Shown: positions 1 to 7,510, counted from the first letter of the stretch. The stretch is DNA of 16,436 nt from UBA8108 sp965659285 (GCA_965659285.1 CBFHWB010000092.1:1-16436); one strand, 5' to 3'. Numbers and translations are program-made. The notes: generated from the letters alone by a model not told the origin.

Positions 1-1033
1 CGTAGTTGATGAGCTTCACGTCGTGCCGAACAGCTCTCTCCAGCAGTTGGCGCTGGACCCGGGAGAGCCGGGTCACGCGGTAGTGTCGTTCCAGGCCGCC
101 TGCGCCGAGCTTGAGCGCCTCGGTGGTCGGCACGATGGCGTGATCCCCGCGTCCCTTGCGGTAGGTCTTGGAGGTGTAGTAGTCCGGATACACCGATTGC
201 GTATAGAGACAGCCGCTCTCCCGGCAGCGCTTTGCCAGGTAGTCCCAGAAATCGAGGTTCTCCTCGCTGGCGGTCCAGCCCCAGACAGCCGGAAAGGTCT
301 TCACGATGCTGTCGATGTAGGCGGGGTCGATGGAAGGTCGTCTTACCTGGTAGACGTAGTCGATCGGCACGCCGATTGCCCTGGAGAGACGCTGGTAGGC
401 CTTTCCCACCTTCGCTATCTCCTCCGGCTTGTGGGCGAGTCCCTGGACGCCGTCCGCCAGTCCGTCTCCAACCCATAGATAGAACAGGAGGGAGCCCGAG
501 GCGCCTCTGAGCCAGGCTGGGGAGTCCCTGGTGGCGTCCACCAGGCGCCTGATTGACGGGCTCCAGAGCGCTATCTTCTGTTTCTCGGTGGTGGGGCGCC
601 CTGTCGAGGGATGAGCGAGGCAGAGGCTGATCCGAAAGCCCTGGTAGCGACGGTCGCTGAGCTCGATGAACTTGCCGATGATCTCATTGTAGCTCCTGGC
701 CAGCTCGGGGGTGCTGTCCACCAGGGGATAGTAAAACTGGAACCCATCGACGCCGAGCTGCCGGGCGGCGCGAATTTCAAAATCGACGGCCTTCTCAAGG
801 TCGGCGTTCTCGAGCTCGAGCGAGGCCATCGGAACGGTCTGGTGCAGGCCTCCCAGCGCGGCGGTGCTGCCCCGGGGGTCGGCCAGTTCCGGATCGATCC
901 AGCGGATCAGTTTTCCCTTTGTACGCGGGACCATGTCGGTCATGTAGTGGGCCATGACCAGCTTATCCGCCGAGGCCTCGCCTGCGGCGGCAAGGACCAG
1001 GGAAATTGAGACCGCGAAGATCAGTCGCTTCAT
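1..1033 (-). CDS. Secreted GH71/GH99-like glycosidase (endo-1,3-alpha-glucanase-type), 3' end missing
   Basis: The frame is open from an ATG at 1033 to the left edge, giving 344 residues without a stop, so the C-terminus is missing. Residues 1-22 look like a Sec signal peptide (MKR, then a hydrophobic run and AxA sites) and no lipobox is visible, so export to the periplasm or outside is likely. The mature part opens with KLVMAHYM, like the first strand of GH71 alpha-1,3-glucanases. It continues with DGFQFYYPL (97-104), VWGW (250-253), FWDYLAK (262-268) and YTQSVYPDYY (277-286), which suit a TIM-barrel GH71/GH99-like fold. An AGAGAAGAG ribosome site lies just upstream, and the ATG at 1038 hits a stop after two codons. 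It sits 47 bp downstream of the DUF4432 lipoprotein gene on the same strand, probably one transcript. The family call rests on motif resemblance; substrate is unknown. Confidence 0.62.
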   Translation of the reverse strand, partial: MKRLIFAVSISLVLAAAGEASADKLVMAHYMTDMVPRTKGKLIRWIDPELADPRGSTAALGGLHQTVPMASLELENADLEKAVDFEIRAARQLGVDGFQFYYPLVDSTPELARSYNEIIGKFIELSDRRYQGFRISLCLAHPSTGRPTTEKQKIALWSPSIRRLVDATRDSPAWLRGASGSLLFYLWVGDGLADGVQGLAHKPEEIAKVGKAYQRLSRAIGVPIDYVYQVRRPSIDPAYIDSIVKTFPAVWGWTASEENLDFWDYLAKRCRESGCLYTQSVYPDYYTSKTYRKGRGDHAIVPTTEALKLGAGGLERHYRVTRLSRVQRQLLERAVRHDVKLINY

Positions 1034-1080
1034 TTCATGTCTCTTCTCTGACCGTTCGGATGGGACCGGTACCATACCGG

Positions 1081-2364
1081 CTATTTGCTGAGGGGCTCCT
1101 TATCGACCGTGGTCTTCCTGTCTCCCTGCAGGGCCGCGATGCGTTTCCTCGCGGCCTCTACCGCCGCGGCATCCGCGAGAACGTTGATGCCCATGCTCGC
1201 CTTGTAGGACTGGCCGCCTTTGAGTACGGGCACCCGTCCGCCCTTTCGTTCGATGCTGCGAAGCATCGGGTAGCTGGTTCCCGGTTCGATTCCGGTCACG
1301 TAGCCGTCATTGAGCGAGGTGGTGTTCTTCCACAGGGTGAAGTGGGGCAACTCCCTGGTCGAGAAGGTCAGGGAGACTCCCCGGTCGCCCGCCTTGTTCT
1401 GGAGCATCGTCTCGGTCTGGTTGTTTTCATCTCCGTAGAGACTCATGAGGTAGACCTGCTCGGTGTAGCCGGCCTGCGGCGGCCCGTAGACATCCCAGCC
1501 CGCGAGGCCTCCCTCCGCGGCGCGGGCATCCCTGGGGAAGACCCTCTCGACCGGGGCGATGAACCGGGTGCCTTCATCCAGCAGCGGCTGGCCGAAATTG
1601 CAGTGGTAGAGGTACTGCATTTCCTGGTCCTTGTCGGCGAGGTTGATGATTTCGTCTTCGAAATGAATGGTAGAGGAGCCCGGCTCCGTCCATATTTCGC
1701 TGACCAGGCGGAGCTGGGTGCCGAACATCATCGTCTCGTCGATATAGCCTCGGATCCTGATCTTGCGCGATGGCGCGGGCTCGATGATGACCTCGCACCT
1801 GCTGGCCGGCAGGTAGCTGATCTTGCCGTGCAGGCCGAGGGTGACCTCGGTCGGGGCTCCGGTGTTGCTGGGGACGACATCGATCCCGGGCGCTCCGAAA
1901 GATGCCAGGCCGCAGCGGTTGAGCATCTCGCCGAAGCCCTCGAGCCAGCCGAGTCCGCCGCGGGTGTCCAGGTTCACGAAGCCAGGGTGGACGATCTCCT
2001 TTACCGGCGAATTCCAGCCGAGCCGGAAGCCGTCTTTCGTGTGGGCATCCCAGATGTTCATACCGCGTGTCGGAACGATCCTGAAGCGCAGGACACCGTT
2101 GTCGACGTCAACGACATCGACGTTTTCCTGGCGGCCGCCGTGCAGGACGCTCTTGGAGATCTTCCATTCGTGGGGGGTCCCGAGATTCACCTTGCTGGAG
2201 CCTGTATTCCAGGTCTCGACGCGAATGTTTTCTCCGGAGTCGATCAGGGTCTTTTCAATGGCGTTTTTCGAGCCCATTTTCTTAGCTCCGAATTCAGGCA
2301 GTTGGCAGGAAGGCAGGAGCAGGACGGCGATCAGCAGCGCGCATACGGGAACCAGTTTTTTCAT
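1081..2364 (-). CDS. DUF4432 family lipoprotein, aldose-epimerase/galactose-mutarotase-like fold
   Basis: A 427-residue protein. Residues 1-20 form a lipoprotein signal (MKK, hydrophobic core, LLPSC), so Cys20 is the probable lipidation site and the protein is membrane-anchored outside the cytoplasm. The body matches DUF4432, a galactose-mutarotase-like beta-sandwich family: VPTRGMNIWD (97-106), LGWNSPVKEIVHPGF (115-129), GGLGWLEGFGEMLNRCGL (136-153), YLYHCNFGQPLL (251-262) and TGIEPGTSYP (357-366). His254 and Glu360 stand where mutarotase-type enzymes place their catalytic acid and base; that assignment is inferred. The start is fixed by GAGGTGA seven bases upstream of the ATG. It is the first gene of the minus-strand pair with the GH71-like enzyme, which fits binding or isomerising a sugar released outside the cell. 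The substrate cannot be read from sequence. Confidence 0.8.
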   Translation of the reverse strand: MKKLVPVCALLIAVLLLPSCQLPEFGAKKMGSKNAIEKTLIDSGENIRVETWNTGSSKVNLGTPHEWKISKSVLHGGRQENVDVVDVDNGVLRFRIVPTRGMNIWDAHTKDGFRLGWNSPVKEIVHPGFVNLDTRGGLGWLEGFGEMLNRCGLASFGAPGIDVVPSNTGAPTEVTLGLHGKISYLPASRCEVIIEPAPSRKIRIRGYIDETMMFGTQLRLVSEIWTEPGSSTIHFEDEIINLADKDQEMQYLYHCNFGQPLLDEGTRFIAPVERVFPRDARAAEGGLAGWDVYGPPQAGYTEQVYLMSLYGDENNQTETMLQNKAGDRGVSLTFSTRELPHFTLWKNTTSLNDGYVTGIEPGTSYPMLRSIERKGGRVPVLKGGQSYKASMGINVLADAAAVEAARKRIAALQGDRKTTVDKEPLSK

Positions 2365-2520
2365 TACTTGTCACCTCGCAGTATTTGGAGCCGGCTGGGA
2401 GTCGGCTATTCCTCGTTGGTTTACGGATGCCAGGCGGCCGCCGCGTTGTTTCAGGCAGGGAGTGTGAAATATCAGTCAATTAAAACAGATCTATATCGTT
2501 TACTTCATAATAAGGGAGCG

Positions 2521-2551
2521 TATTTTATAGGCTTGCCGGGTTGATCGGCAA
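2521..2551 (-). promoter_or_regulatory. Possible sigma-70-like promoter for the DUF4432/GH71 pair
   Basis: Read on the minus strand, TTGCCG (2551-2546) is followed after 16 bp by TATAAA (2529-2524). These match the consensus boxes at 4 of 6 and 5 of 6 positions, in the AT-rich part of the divergent gap. It would give a leader of about 150 nt before the start at 2364. Promoter consensus in this kind of organism is uncertain, so this is only a candidate. Confidence 0.25.
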
Positions 2552-2552
2552 G
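2532..2552. repeat. Perfect 7-bp inverted repeat in the divergent gap
   Basis: CTTGCCG at 2532-2538 and CGGCAAG at 2546-2552 are exact reverse complements around a 7-base loop. The right arm covers the candidate -35 box of the minus-strand promoter, and the element lies 63 bp before the Mrp start. No T-run follows on either strand, so it does not look like an intrinsic terminator. An operator or a leader hairpin are both possible. Confidence 0.45.
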
Positions 2553-2614
2553 AAATAGGCCACGCAGCGGGCAGCTTCTGGCTCTGCGGTATCCAGTTTA
2601 AATAAGAGAGAGTT

Positions 2615-3721
2615 ATGTCGAGCGATATTCTCAACGAAGATGCGGTACTTGAGGTTCTTGGCACGGTCCAGGACCCGGATCTGAATCGTGACATTGTCAG
2701 CCTGGGTTTCATCAAGGACCTGGTCATTGATGGCGGCAGGGTTTCCTTCAAGGTAGAGCTGACCACGCCGGCCTGCCCGGTAAAAGAGCAGCTGAAGATG
2801 GAGTGCTTCACCAAGGTCTCGGGGATTCCCGGAGTCGAAGAGGTCGATGTGGAGATGACCGCGCAGACTCGCCAGGCGAATCCGGCCGGCGGTCCGACGC
2901 TGCCCGGGGTGAAGAATATTGTCGCGGTGGCCAGCGGCAAGGGCGGGGTCGGAAAATCGACGACCGCGATCAACCTGGCTCTCTCGCTGAAGGCCTCCGG
3001 CGCCGCGGTCGGCCTGATCGACGCGGATGTTTTCGGTCCGAGCATGGCGATGATGTTTGGCGTCGAGGGCCAGCCCGAGATGGGGGAGAACAATAAGATC
3101 CTGCCGCTCGAGGGCCACGGAGTGAAGGTGATCTCGATGGGCTTTCTCTCGGATTCCGATCGTCCGGTCATCTGGCGAGGTCCGATGGTGCACCAGCTCA
3201 TTCGCCAGTTTACCGCTGATGTCGAGTGGGGAGAGCTGGACTATCTCATCGTCGATCTGCCGCCGGGTACCGGTGATGCGCAGCTTTCGATGTCCCAGGT
3301 GGTGAGCATGTCGGGGGTGGTTATCGTGACGACGCCTCAGGACGTGAGTCTCATCGATGCGCGCAAGGGGCTCAAGATGTTCGAGCAACTGAAGGTTCCG
3401 ATCCTGGGGATCGTCGAGAATATGAGCTATTTCATCTGTCCCAATTGCGATGAGAGGCACGAGATCTTCCGCCATGGCGGCGGACGCAAGACCGCCGATG
3501 AACTCGGGGTCGAATACCTCGGAGAGATTCCGATCGACCCGGCTGTGGTGACAGGCGGAGATGCCGGGCAGCCCATTGTCGTGGAGGCGCCCGAATCTCC
3601 CGCGGCGGTTGCCTACAACGAGGTTGCCGGGCGGGTTGCCGCGCGGTTGAGTATTCTCGCCGAGCAGGGCGCCGGCGGGGCGGGGCCGGTCATGCCGGAA
3701 CCGATTGACTGGAAGAGTTGA
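2615..3721 (+). CDS. mrp: Mrp/ApbC (NBP35-type) P-loop ATPase, iron-sulfur cluster carrier
   Basis: A 368-residue cytoplasmic protein of typical full length for the MIP18-plus-ParA form of Mrp. Residues 1-85 are the MIP18/DUF59 domain, with DPDLNRDIVSLG at 20-31 and the conserved TTPACP at 50-55. From residue 98 comes the deviant Walker A P-loop GKGGVGKS (108-115), then DADVFGPS (136-143), the Walker B region LIVDLPPGTGD (211-221), and the CPNC pair (275-278) that in this family binds a bridging Fe-S cluster at the dimer interface. The established family role is to hold and transfer Fe-S clusters to apoproteins using ATP. AAGAGAG precedes the ATG. The DUF971 gene follows after 27 bp on the same strand, a pairing that is common and supports a joint role. 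All key residues are present. Confidence 0.95.
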   Translation: MSSDILNEDAVLEVLGTVQDPDLNRDIVSLGFIKDLVIDGGRVSFKVELTTPACPVKEQLKMECFTKVSGIPGVEEVDVEMTAQTRQANPAGGPTLPGVKNIVAVASGKGGVGKSTTAINLALSLKASGAAVGLIDADVFGPSMAMMFGVEGQPEMGENNKILPLEGHGVKVISMGFLSDSDRPVIWRGPMVHQLIRQFTADVEWGELDYLIVDLPPGTGDAQLSMSQVVSMSGVVIVTTPQDVSLIDARKGLKMFEQLKVPILGIVENMSYFICPNCDERHEIFRHGGGRKTADELGVEYLGEIPIDPAVVTGGDAGQPIVVEAPESPAAVAYNEVAGRVAARLSILAEQGAGGAGPVMPEPIDWKS

Positions 3722-3748
3722 AGCGGAAGTTGATGGGAGGATGATGTT

Positions 3749-4165
3749 ATGAGCGGTAAGCCGGTACCGGTTGAGATCAAGCAGAGCGGCGTTCGCGAAC
3801 TGAGGATCGCCTGGAGCGATGGGCAGGTGAATGATTTTGATGTGGTCGAGTTGCGCCGTTCCTGCCGTTGCGCCAATTGCGTCGATGAGCTTACGGGAGC
3901 CCAGATCCTCCACCCAAGCCAGGTTGGCGAGGATGTTCGCCCGCAGACCATTCGGCAGGTGGGAAATTACGCCTTCCAGGTGAACTGGACCGACGGCCAT
4001 ACCAGCGGAATCTTCACCTTCGATTACCTTCGCCAACTGGCGGAGGTTTCTGACGCTCCCAGCGGGCCGGCCGCTGCCGAGGATGGTTCCGGGCCGAGGG
4101 CCGGGGAGGAGAAAGGTGCCGACGGCGGTGGGTGCGGCAGCCACGGCTGTGGTTGCAGCCACTGA
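3749..4165 (+). CDS. DUF971 domain protein with Cys/His-rich C-terminal tail
   Basis: A 138-residue protein. Residues 6-98 match DUF971 (similar to the N-terminal domain of gamma-butyrobetaine hydroxylases): CRCANCVDELTG (39-50) and WTDGHTSGIFTFDYLRQL (80-97). Residues 99-126 are a Gly/Ala/Glu-rich linker. The tail ends with C129, H132, C134, C136 and H138, a compact set of possible metal ligands, in addition to C39, C41 and C44. No signal peptide or membrane segment is seen, so it should be cytoplasmic. GGGAGG lies eight bases before the ATG and fixes the start. DUF971 is often beside or fused to Mrp, and the 27-bp gap suggests cotranscription. A role as Mrp partner in Fe-S or metal handling is inferred; the domain has no settled biochemical function that I know of. 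Confidence 0.9.
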   Translation: MSGKPVPVEIKQSGVRELRIAWSDGQVNDFDVVELRRSCRCANCVDELTGAQILHPSQVGEDVRPQTIRQVGNYAFQVNWTDGHTSGIFTFDYLRQLAEVSDAPSGPAAAEDGSGPRAGEEKGADGGGCGSHGCGCSH

Positions 4166-4179
4166 CCCTTGCATGATTC

Positions 4180-4199
4180 GACATTTTCAATTGAATGTA
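4180..4199. repeat. Imperfect palindrome between the DUF971 and LpoB-like genes
   Basis: ACATT (4181-4185) and AATGT (4194-4198) flank a CAATTG core, with two extra T bases on the left side breaking perfect symmetry. It lies in the AT-rich 102-bp gap just after the DUF971 stop. It could be an operator or a weak transcription barrier; the stem is too AT-rich to call a terminator. Confidence 0.25.
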
Positions 4200-4267
4200 T
4201 CTGTGGTTCACTGCGTCGAAGAGAAGACTTGGGATTATTACTAATGGATTTGCTACAGGGGAATCAG

Positions 4268-4870
4268 ATGAAGAAGTTATTCAGCGTGGTTTGTGTTCTC
4301 GGGGTAGTCCTGCCGCTCCTCTCCTCCTGCTCGATGCCGGCGGGACGAATCATGAAAACTACGGAACCCGATTCGGTCGGTTCCAGGGCGGCTGGAGCGG
4401 CGGCCTTTGACCAGCTTCTCAGCGGCGCGGTCAACAAGCTGCTCCTGAGTCATGGCGCCGCCCGCGAGGCGGCGACCAAGCTCAGCGTGGCCGTACTCCG
4501 GGTGGAGAATGCCAGCGCGGAGGAGCTTGGAGACTGGCAGGAGCAGATCTTCGATAAGATCTCCACGAGCATCAACGAGTCCGGGCGCTACCAGACCATC
4601 AGCCTGCGGTATATCGATGCGGGGTTGCGGGAGTCGCGTCTCAAGAGCGGCGATCTCTTCATCCCGGCAAAGCGAAGGGTCTTCCTCGACATCCTCGAGG
4701 CGGCCAAGGTTCCCGCGCAGGTGCTGATTTTTCCCAAGCTGACCACGGGTACGACCGAGCTTGGCCCCAAGCGGGCGCAGAGAAATTATCTTCTCACCCT
4801 CGAGCTGGTAGATATTTCGACGGGCAGAGATTTCCGCGTTTCCGAAGAGGTTCGCAAGGCCTATCGCTGA
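4268..4870 (+). CDS. LpoB-like lipoprotein (penicillin-binding-protein activator family)
   Basis: A 200-residue lipoprotein. The signal is MKK, a hydrophobic stretch and LLSSC, with Cys21 as lipidation site. The body follows the LpoB pattern along its length: FDQLLSGAVNKLLLS (47-61), the core strand KLSVAVLRVENAS (71-83), NESGRYQTIS (103-112), AAKVPAQVLIFPKL (145-158) and YLLTLELVDISTGRDFR (174-190). In Enterobacteria LpoB is an outer-membrane lipoprotein that activates the peptidoglycan synthase PBP1B. This protein lacks the long Pro-rich linker of E. coli LpoB, so it may not act in the same way. The frame extends upstream to an ATG at 4169, but the start at 4268 is preferred because it begins a proper lipoprotein signal and has AGGGG six bases upstream. 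The COG3014-like gene follows 34 bp later. Confidence 0.68.
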   Translation: MKKLFSVVCVLGVVLPLLSSCSMPAGRIMKTTEPDSVGSRAAGAAAFDQLLSGAVNKLLLSHGAAREAATKLSVAVLRVENASAEELGDWQEQIFDKISTSINESGRYQTISLRYIDAGLRESRLKSGDLFIPAKRRVFLDILEAAKVPAQVLIFPKLTTGTTELGPKRAQRNYLLTLELVDISTGRDFRVSEEVRKAYR

Positions 4871-4905
4871 TGGATAAGGTCTTCAGGAAGAGCCTGGAGG
4901 GCTGA
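4870..4905 (+). other. 11-codon mini-ORF linking the two lipoprotein genes (TGATG overlaps at both ends)
   Basis: The LpoB-like stop TGA (4868-4870) overlaps an ATG at 4870. That ATG opens a frame encoding MDKVFRKSLEG, whose stop TGA (4903-4905) overlaps the ATG of the next gene at 4905. Both junctions are the classical TGATG arrangement used in translational re-initiation. The GGAGG ribosome site of the next gene lies inside this mini-ORF (4896-4900). It may be a coupling device rather than a peptide gene, and chance is possible in so short a stretch. Confidence 0.3.
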
Positions 4906-6299
4906 TGGACCGTTACCTGAACTCGAGCATAGCGCTTGCGGTCGGCCTCTTCCTTGTGTCGTGCGCGGGGGGGCAGAGGACGAATGTCCGCCGGGAATTC
5001 GATGAGGGGCGCTACCAGTCCAGCCATGAGAAGTTGACTGGGCTGGTTCGCAAAGATGGCAAGAACGAGCATCTCTACCTGCTCGAACGGGGGGTGGTCT
5101 CCCTTGCCCTCGACCGGGCTGGCGATGCCGTGAGGGATCTGCGCCTGGCGAGGGACAGGCTCGATGACCTGGCCGGGACGGATTACGGCGGCTGGCTGAG
5201 CTCGATGATGCTCGATGACCGCCAACTGGCCTACCAGGGCGCCGACTACGAGCAGGTGCTGGTGAGGGCGATGCTGGCGCTCGCGGACCTGGCCGATGGC
5301 AACAGCGAGGATGCCGGCGCCTACGCCCTGCAGGTGGCAAGCCGCCAGCGCAAGATCATCGAGTCTTTCCGGGCGCGTGATGGAAGCCTGCCAAAGAGCT
5401 CCTATCGCCAGGTCGCCTTCGGCTCCTACCTGAAGGCGATCATCGATGAGGAGGCTCTCAAGTTCGACCTGGCGAAGATCCAGTTCCAGAAGGTCAAGGC
5501 GATCGAGCCTCGCTTCAGCCCGGTCGCGGCCGATATCAAGCGGGTTGTAGAGGGGCATCATTCAAGGAAGGGCAACGGCGTGGTGCACGTCCTTGCCCTG
5601 GTGGGGCGGGGTCCCTTCCGGGTGGAGGCCGAGGAACCGGTAACCCGCGATGCCCTCGCTATCGCGCAGTACATCTGGGCGAGCTCCCGCAACCGCGCGG
5701 TCATACCGAACATCTCCAGGGTCAAGATTCCCGCAGTGGCGGTTTACGACGACAATCCGACTGAAATTCACGTCGCTGCCGATGCGAGTCCCGCCGGCTC
5801 GACCGCTCTGCTGACCGATATCGAGACACTGGCTCTCGATGAATTCGAGGCCATTCGCGAGCATATCGTGGCACGGGCCTTTCTACGCCGCGCCTTCAAG
5901 ATCACGGCGACCCAACTGGCGATCGAGGCAGCTAACAGGGGCAATGACAGGCGGGGGGAGTACACCGATGGAGACGCCCTGCGCGACCTGGGGCTCTCGG
6001 CGGCGGGTCTCCTGTGGTCGGCGCTGGAGGGAGCCGACCTGCGTTGCTGGAGCCTTCTGCCGGCAAGTTTCCAGGCTCTGCGAGTCGAGCTTCCCGAAGG
6101 CGAGCATCTCATCTCACTGCAGGCTGGAAAGAAAGGCGCTCCGGCCGGCGCCCCGCGCGAGGTGAAGGTCAACGTCCGGGATGGATACAATACCTACGTT
6201 GTCGCCATCTTCCCTTCGCTCGAGGGAGGCGCCTGCGTCCTGTCATCGGATGCCGTCGAGACTCCTTCGCCTCCTGCTGATGCCGCCGAGTCACCCTGA
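4905..6299 (+). CDS. COG3014-like lipoprotein with TPR-like N-terminal half
   Basis: A 464-residue lipoprotein whose signal ends in LVSC, with Cys20 lipidated, so it should sit on the periplasmic side of a membrane. Residues 26-210 are helical and resemble tetratricopeptide-type repeats (FDEGRYQSSHEKLTGLV, then the ERGVVSLALDRAGDAVRDLRLA region). Residues 225-245 contain VVHVLALVGRGPFRVEAEEP, the strand-Gly-rich block found in COG3014 proteins. The C-terminal part carries LPEGEHLISLQ and VKVNVRDGYNTYVV, which look like a beta domain. In gammaproteobacteria COG3014 genes often accompany lpoB, and the same order here supports both calls. GGAGG lies only four bases before the ATG, unusually close, consistent with coupled translation from upstream. 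The gene ends with tandem stops, TGA then TAA. Molecular function of the family is not established; an envelope-assembly role is inferred. Confidence 0.6.
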   Translation: MDRYLNSSIALAVGLFLVSCAGGQRTNVRREFDEGRYQSSHEKLTGLVRKDGKNEHLYLLERGVVSLALDRAGDAVRDLRLARDRLDDLAGTDYGGWLSSMMLDDRQLAYQGADYEQVLVRAMLALADLADGNSEDAGAYALQVASRQRKIIESFRARDGSLPKSSYRQVAFGSYLKAIIDEEALKFDLAKIQFQKVKAIEPRFSPVAADIKRVVEGHHSRKGNGVVHVLALVGRGPFRVEAEEPVTRDALAIAQYIWASSRNRAVIPNISRVKIPAVAVYDDNPTEIHVAADASPAGSTALLTDIETLALDEFEAIREHIVARAFLRRAFKITATQLAIEAANRGNDRRGEYTDGDALRDLGLSAAGLLWSALEGADLRCWSLLPASFQALRVELPEGEHLISLQAGKKGAPAGAPREVKVNVRDGYNTYVVAIFPSLEGGACVLSSDAVETPSPPADAAESP

Positions 6300-6436
6300 T
6301 AAGGTCGGCAGGTAAGAAGGTTTTGCCTTTCGCCAGCGGCTGCAATAGGCTTCTTGTTCCTCCCCTGGAGCCTTCTAATGTTCCGGGCGGCGGCAGGCAA
6401 GAATAGCAGGTTTCACAATTAGAGCGGAGGGTTCAC

Positions 6437-7492
6437 GTGGCGAACGGTCAACTCGGCGTAGGTATAGTTGGAAGCGGGATGATCAGCGAGTTCCAGGCCA
6501 AGGCGATCGGGGATCTCGACAACGCCGTGGTGACCGGGTTCTTCGACCGGGTTCCGGAATTGGCGGCCAGCCGGGCCGAGCAGTTCGGTAAGAAGTCTTA
6601 TGCCGTCCTCGAGGAACTGCTGGGAGATGACGAGGTGGACATCGTTTCGATCTGCACTCCGAGCGGCTCTCACCTCGAGCCATCCCTGGCCGCGGCCGCC
6701 GCGGGGAAGCATGTCATGGTCGAAAAACCGGTCGAGGTGACCACCGAGAGGATCGACCAGATCATCGAGGCCTGCCGGGAGAACGGGGTAACGCTCGGGG
6801 CGATCTTTCCGCGGCGTTTCTTCGAGACCAGCCGGCTGTTGAAAGATGCCGTCGATTCAGGCCGTTTTGGAAAACTGAGCCTCGGGGACGTCGCCATCAA
6901 ATGGTTCAGGGACCAGGCCTATTACGACCAGGGAGGATGGAGGGGAACCTGGAAGCTCGATGGCGGCGGCGCCCTGATGAACCAGGGTATTCACGGAATC
7001 GACCTGGTCCAGTGGATCATGGGCGGTATCGAGACTGTCTGCGGGCATGTAGCGACGGTTGCCCATGAGCGCATCGAGGTCGAGGACGTGGCCACCGCTA
7101 CGGTTCGTTACAGGAACGGGGCGCTCGGAGTTATCGAGGGTACGACCGCGGCCTGGCCCGGCTCGAAGATTCGCATCGAGATCTCCGGCTCAGGAGGAAA
7201 CGTCGTGATGGAGGATGAGACGATCGTTCAGTGGGAGTTCGCCGAGGCGCGCGATGAGGATGCGGAGATCATAGAAAAATACGGTCCTCGCGAGGGACTC
7301 TCCGGCGGCGGAGCGGCCGATGCCAAGGCCATCGATACGGAGGGGCACCGAAGGCAGTTTGAAGACTTCTGCAGCGCGATCCAGGCCGGAACAGAGCCTT
7401 ATTGCGTCGGCCTCGATGGCAGGGCCGCGGTCTCGGTCATTACGAGCATCTACAAGAGCGCCAGGGAAGGTCGGATTGTTACGGTCGATTGA
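6437..7492 (+). CDS. Gfo/Idh/MocA family NAD(P)-dependent oxidoreductase
   Basis: A 351-residue cytoplasmic protein of normal length for the family. The Rossmann dinucleotide loop is GIVGSGMIS (9-17), followed by SICTPSGSHLEPSLAAAAAG (71-90) and the diagnostic EKP (96-98), whose lysine is a catalytic residue in characterised members. GGWRGTWKLDGGGALMNQG (166-184) with H186 and D189 completes the active-site region of the C-terminal domain. Such enzymes oxidise or reduce sugars, inositols and related alcohols; nothing here fixes the substrate. Translation begins at GTG (6437-6439), chosen because GGAGG lies six bases upstream and residues match the family from there. A 137-bp gap separates it from the lipoprotein pair, so it may have its own promoter; no convincing box or terminator is visible there. 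The next gene converges on it with an 18-bp gap. Confidence 0.92.
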   Translation: MANGQLGVGIVGSGMISEFQAKAIGDLDNAVVTGFFDRVPELAASRAEQFGKKSYAVLEELLGDDEVDIVSICTPSGSHLEPSLAAAAAGKHVMVEKPVEVTTERIDQIIEACRENGVTLGAIFPRRFFETSRLLKDAVDSGRFGKLSLGDVAIKWFRDQAYYDQGGWRGTWKLDGGGALMNQGIHGIDLVQWIMGGIETVCGHVATVAHERIEVEDVATATVRYRNGALGVIEGTTAAWPGSKIRIEISGSGGNVVMEDETIVQWEFAEARDEDAEIIEKYGPREGLSGGGAADAKAIDTEGHRRQFEDFCSAIQAGTEPYCVGLDGRAAVSVITSIYKSAREGRIVTVD

Positions 7493-7507
7493 CGGGGGCC
7501 GCCCGTT
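7491..7507. terminator. Small GC-rich inverted repeat between two convergent genes
   Basis: ACGGG (7492-7496) and CCCGT (7502-7506) form a 5-bp stem with a 5-base loop exactly inside the 18-bp gap between the converging stops. There is no T-run on either strand, so it is at best a weak, possibly bidirectional, termination element. Confidence 0.2.
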
Positions 7508-7510
7508 GCG

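Noticed and set aside
1006..2544. 512-codon open frame on the plus strand antisense to DUF4432
   Set aside because: The opposite strand encodes a complete lipoprotein with conserved family motifs; this frame also runs into the divergent gap, as chance frames do.
2525..4174. 549-codon open frame on the minus strand across the Mrp and DUF971 genes
   Set aside because: It spans two well-supported plus-strand genes and the gap between them, and its product is low-complexity with no recognisable domain.
4169..4267. Upstream extension of the LpoB-like gene to ATG 4169
   Set aside because: It would place 33 non-hydrophobic residues before a clear lipoprotein signal, and the start at 4268 has its own ribosome site.
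6300..6436. Possible terminator (AGGCT/AGCCT pair) after the COG3014-like gene
   Set aside because: The stem is only 5 bp with a long loop and no T-run follows, so it does not stand out from chance.
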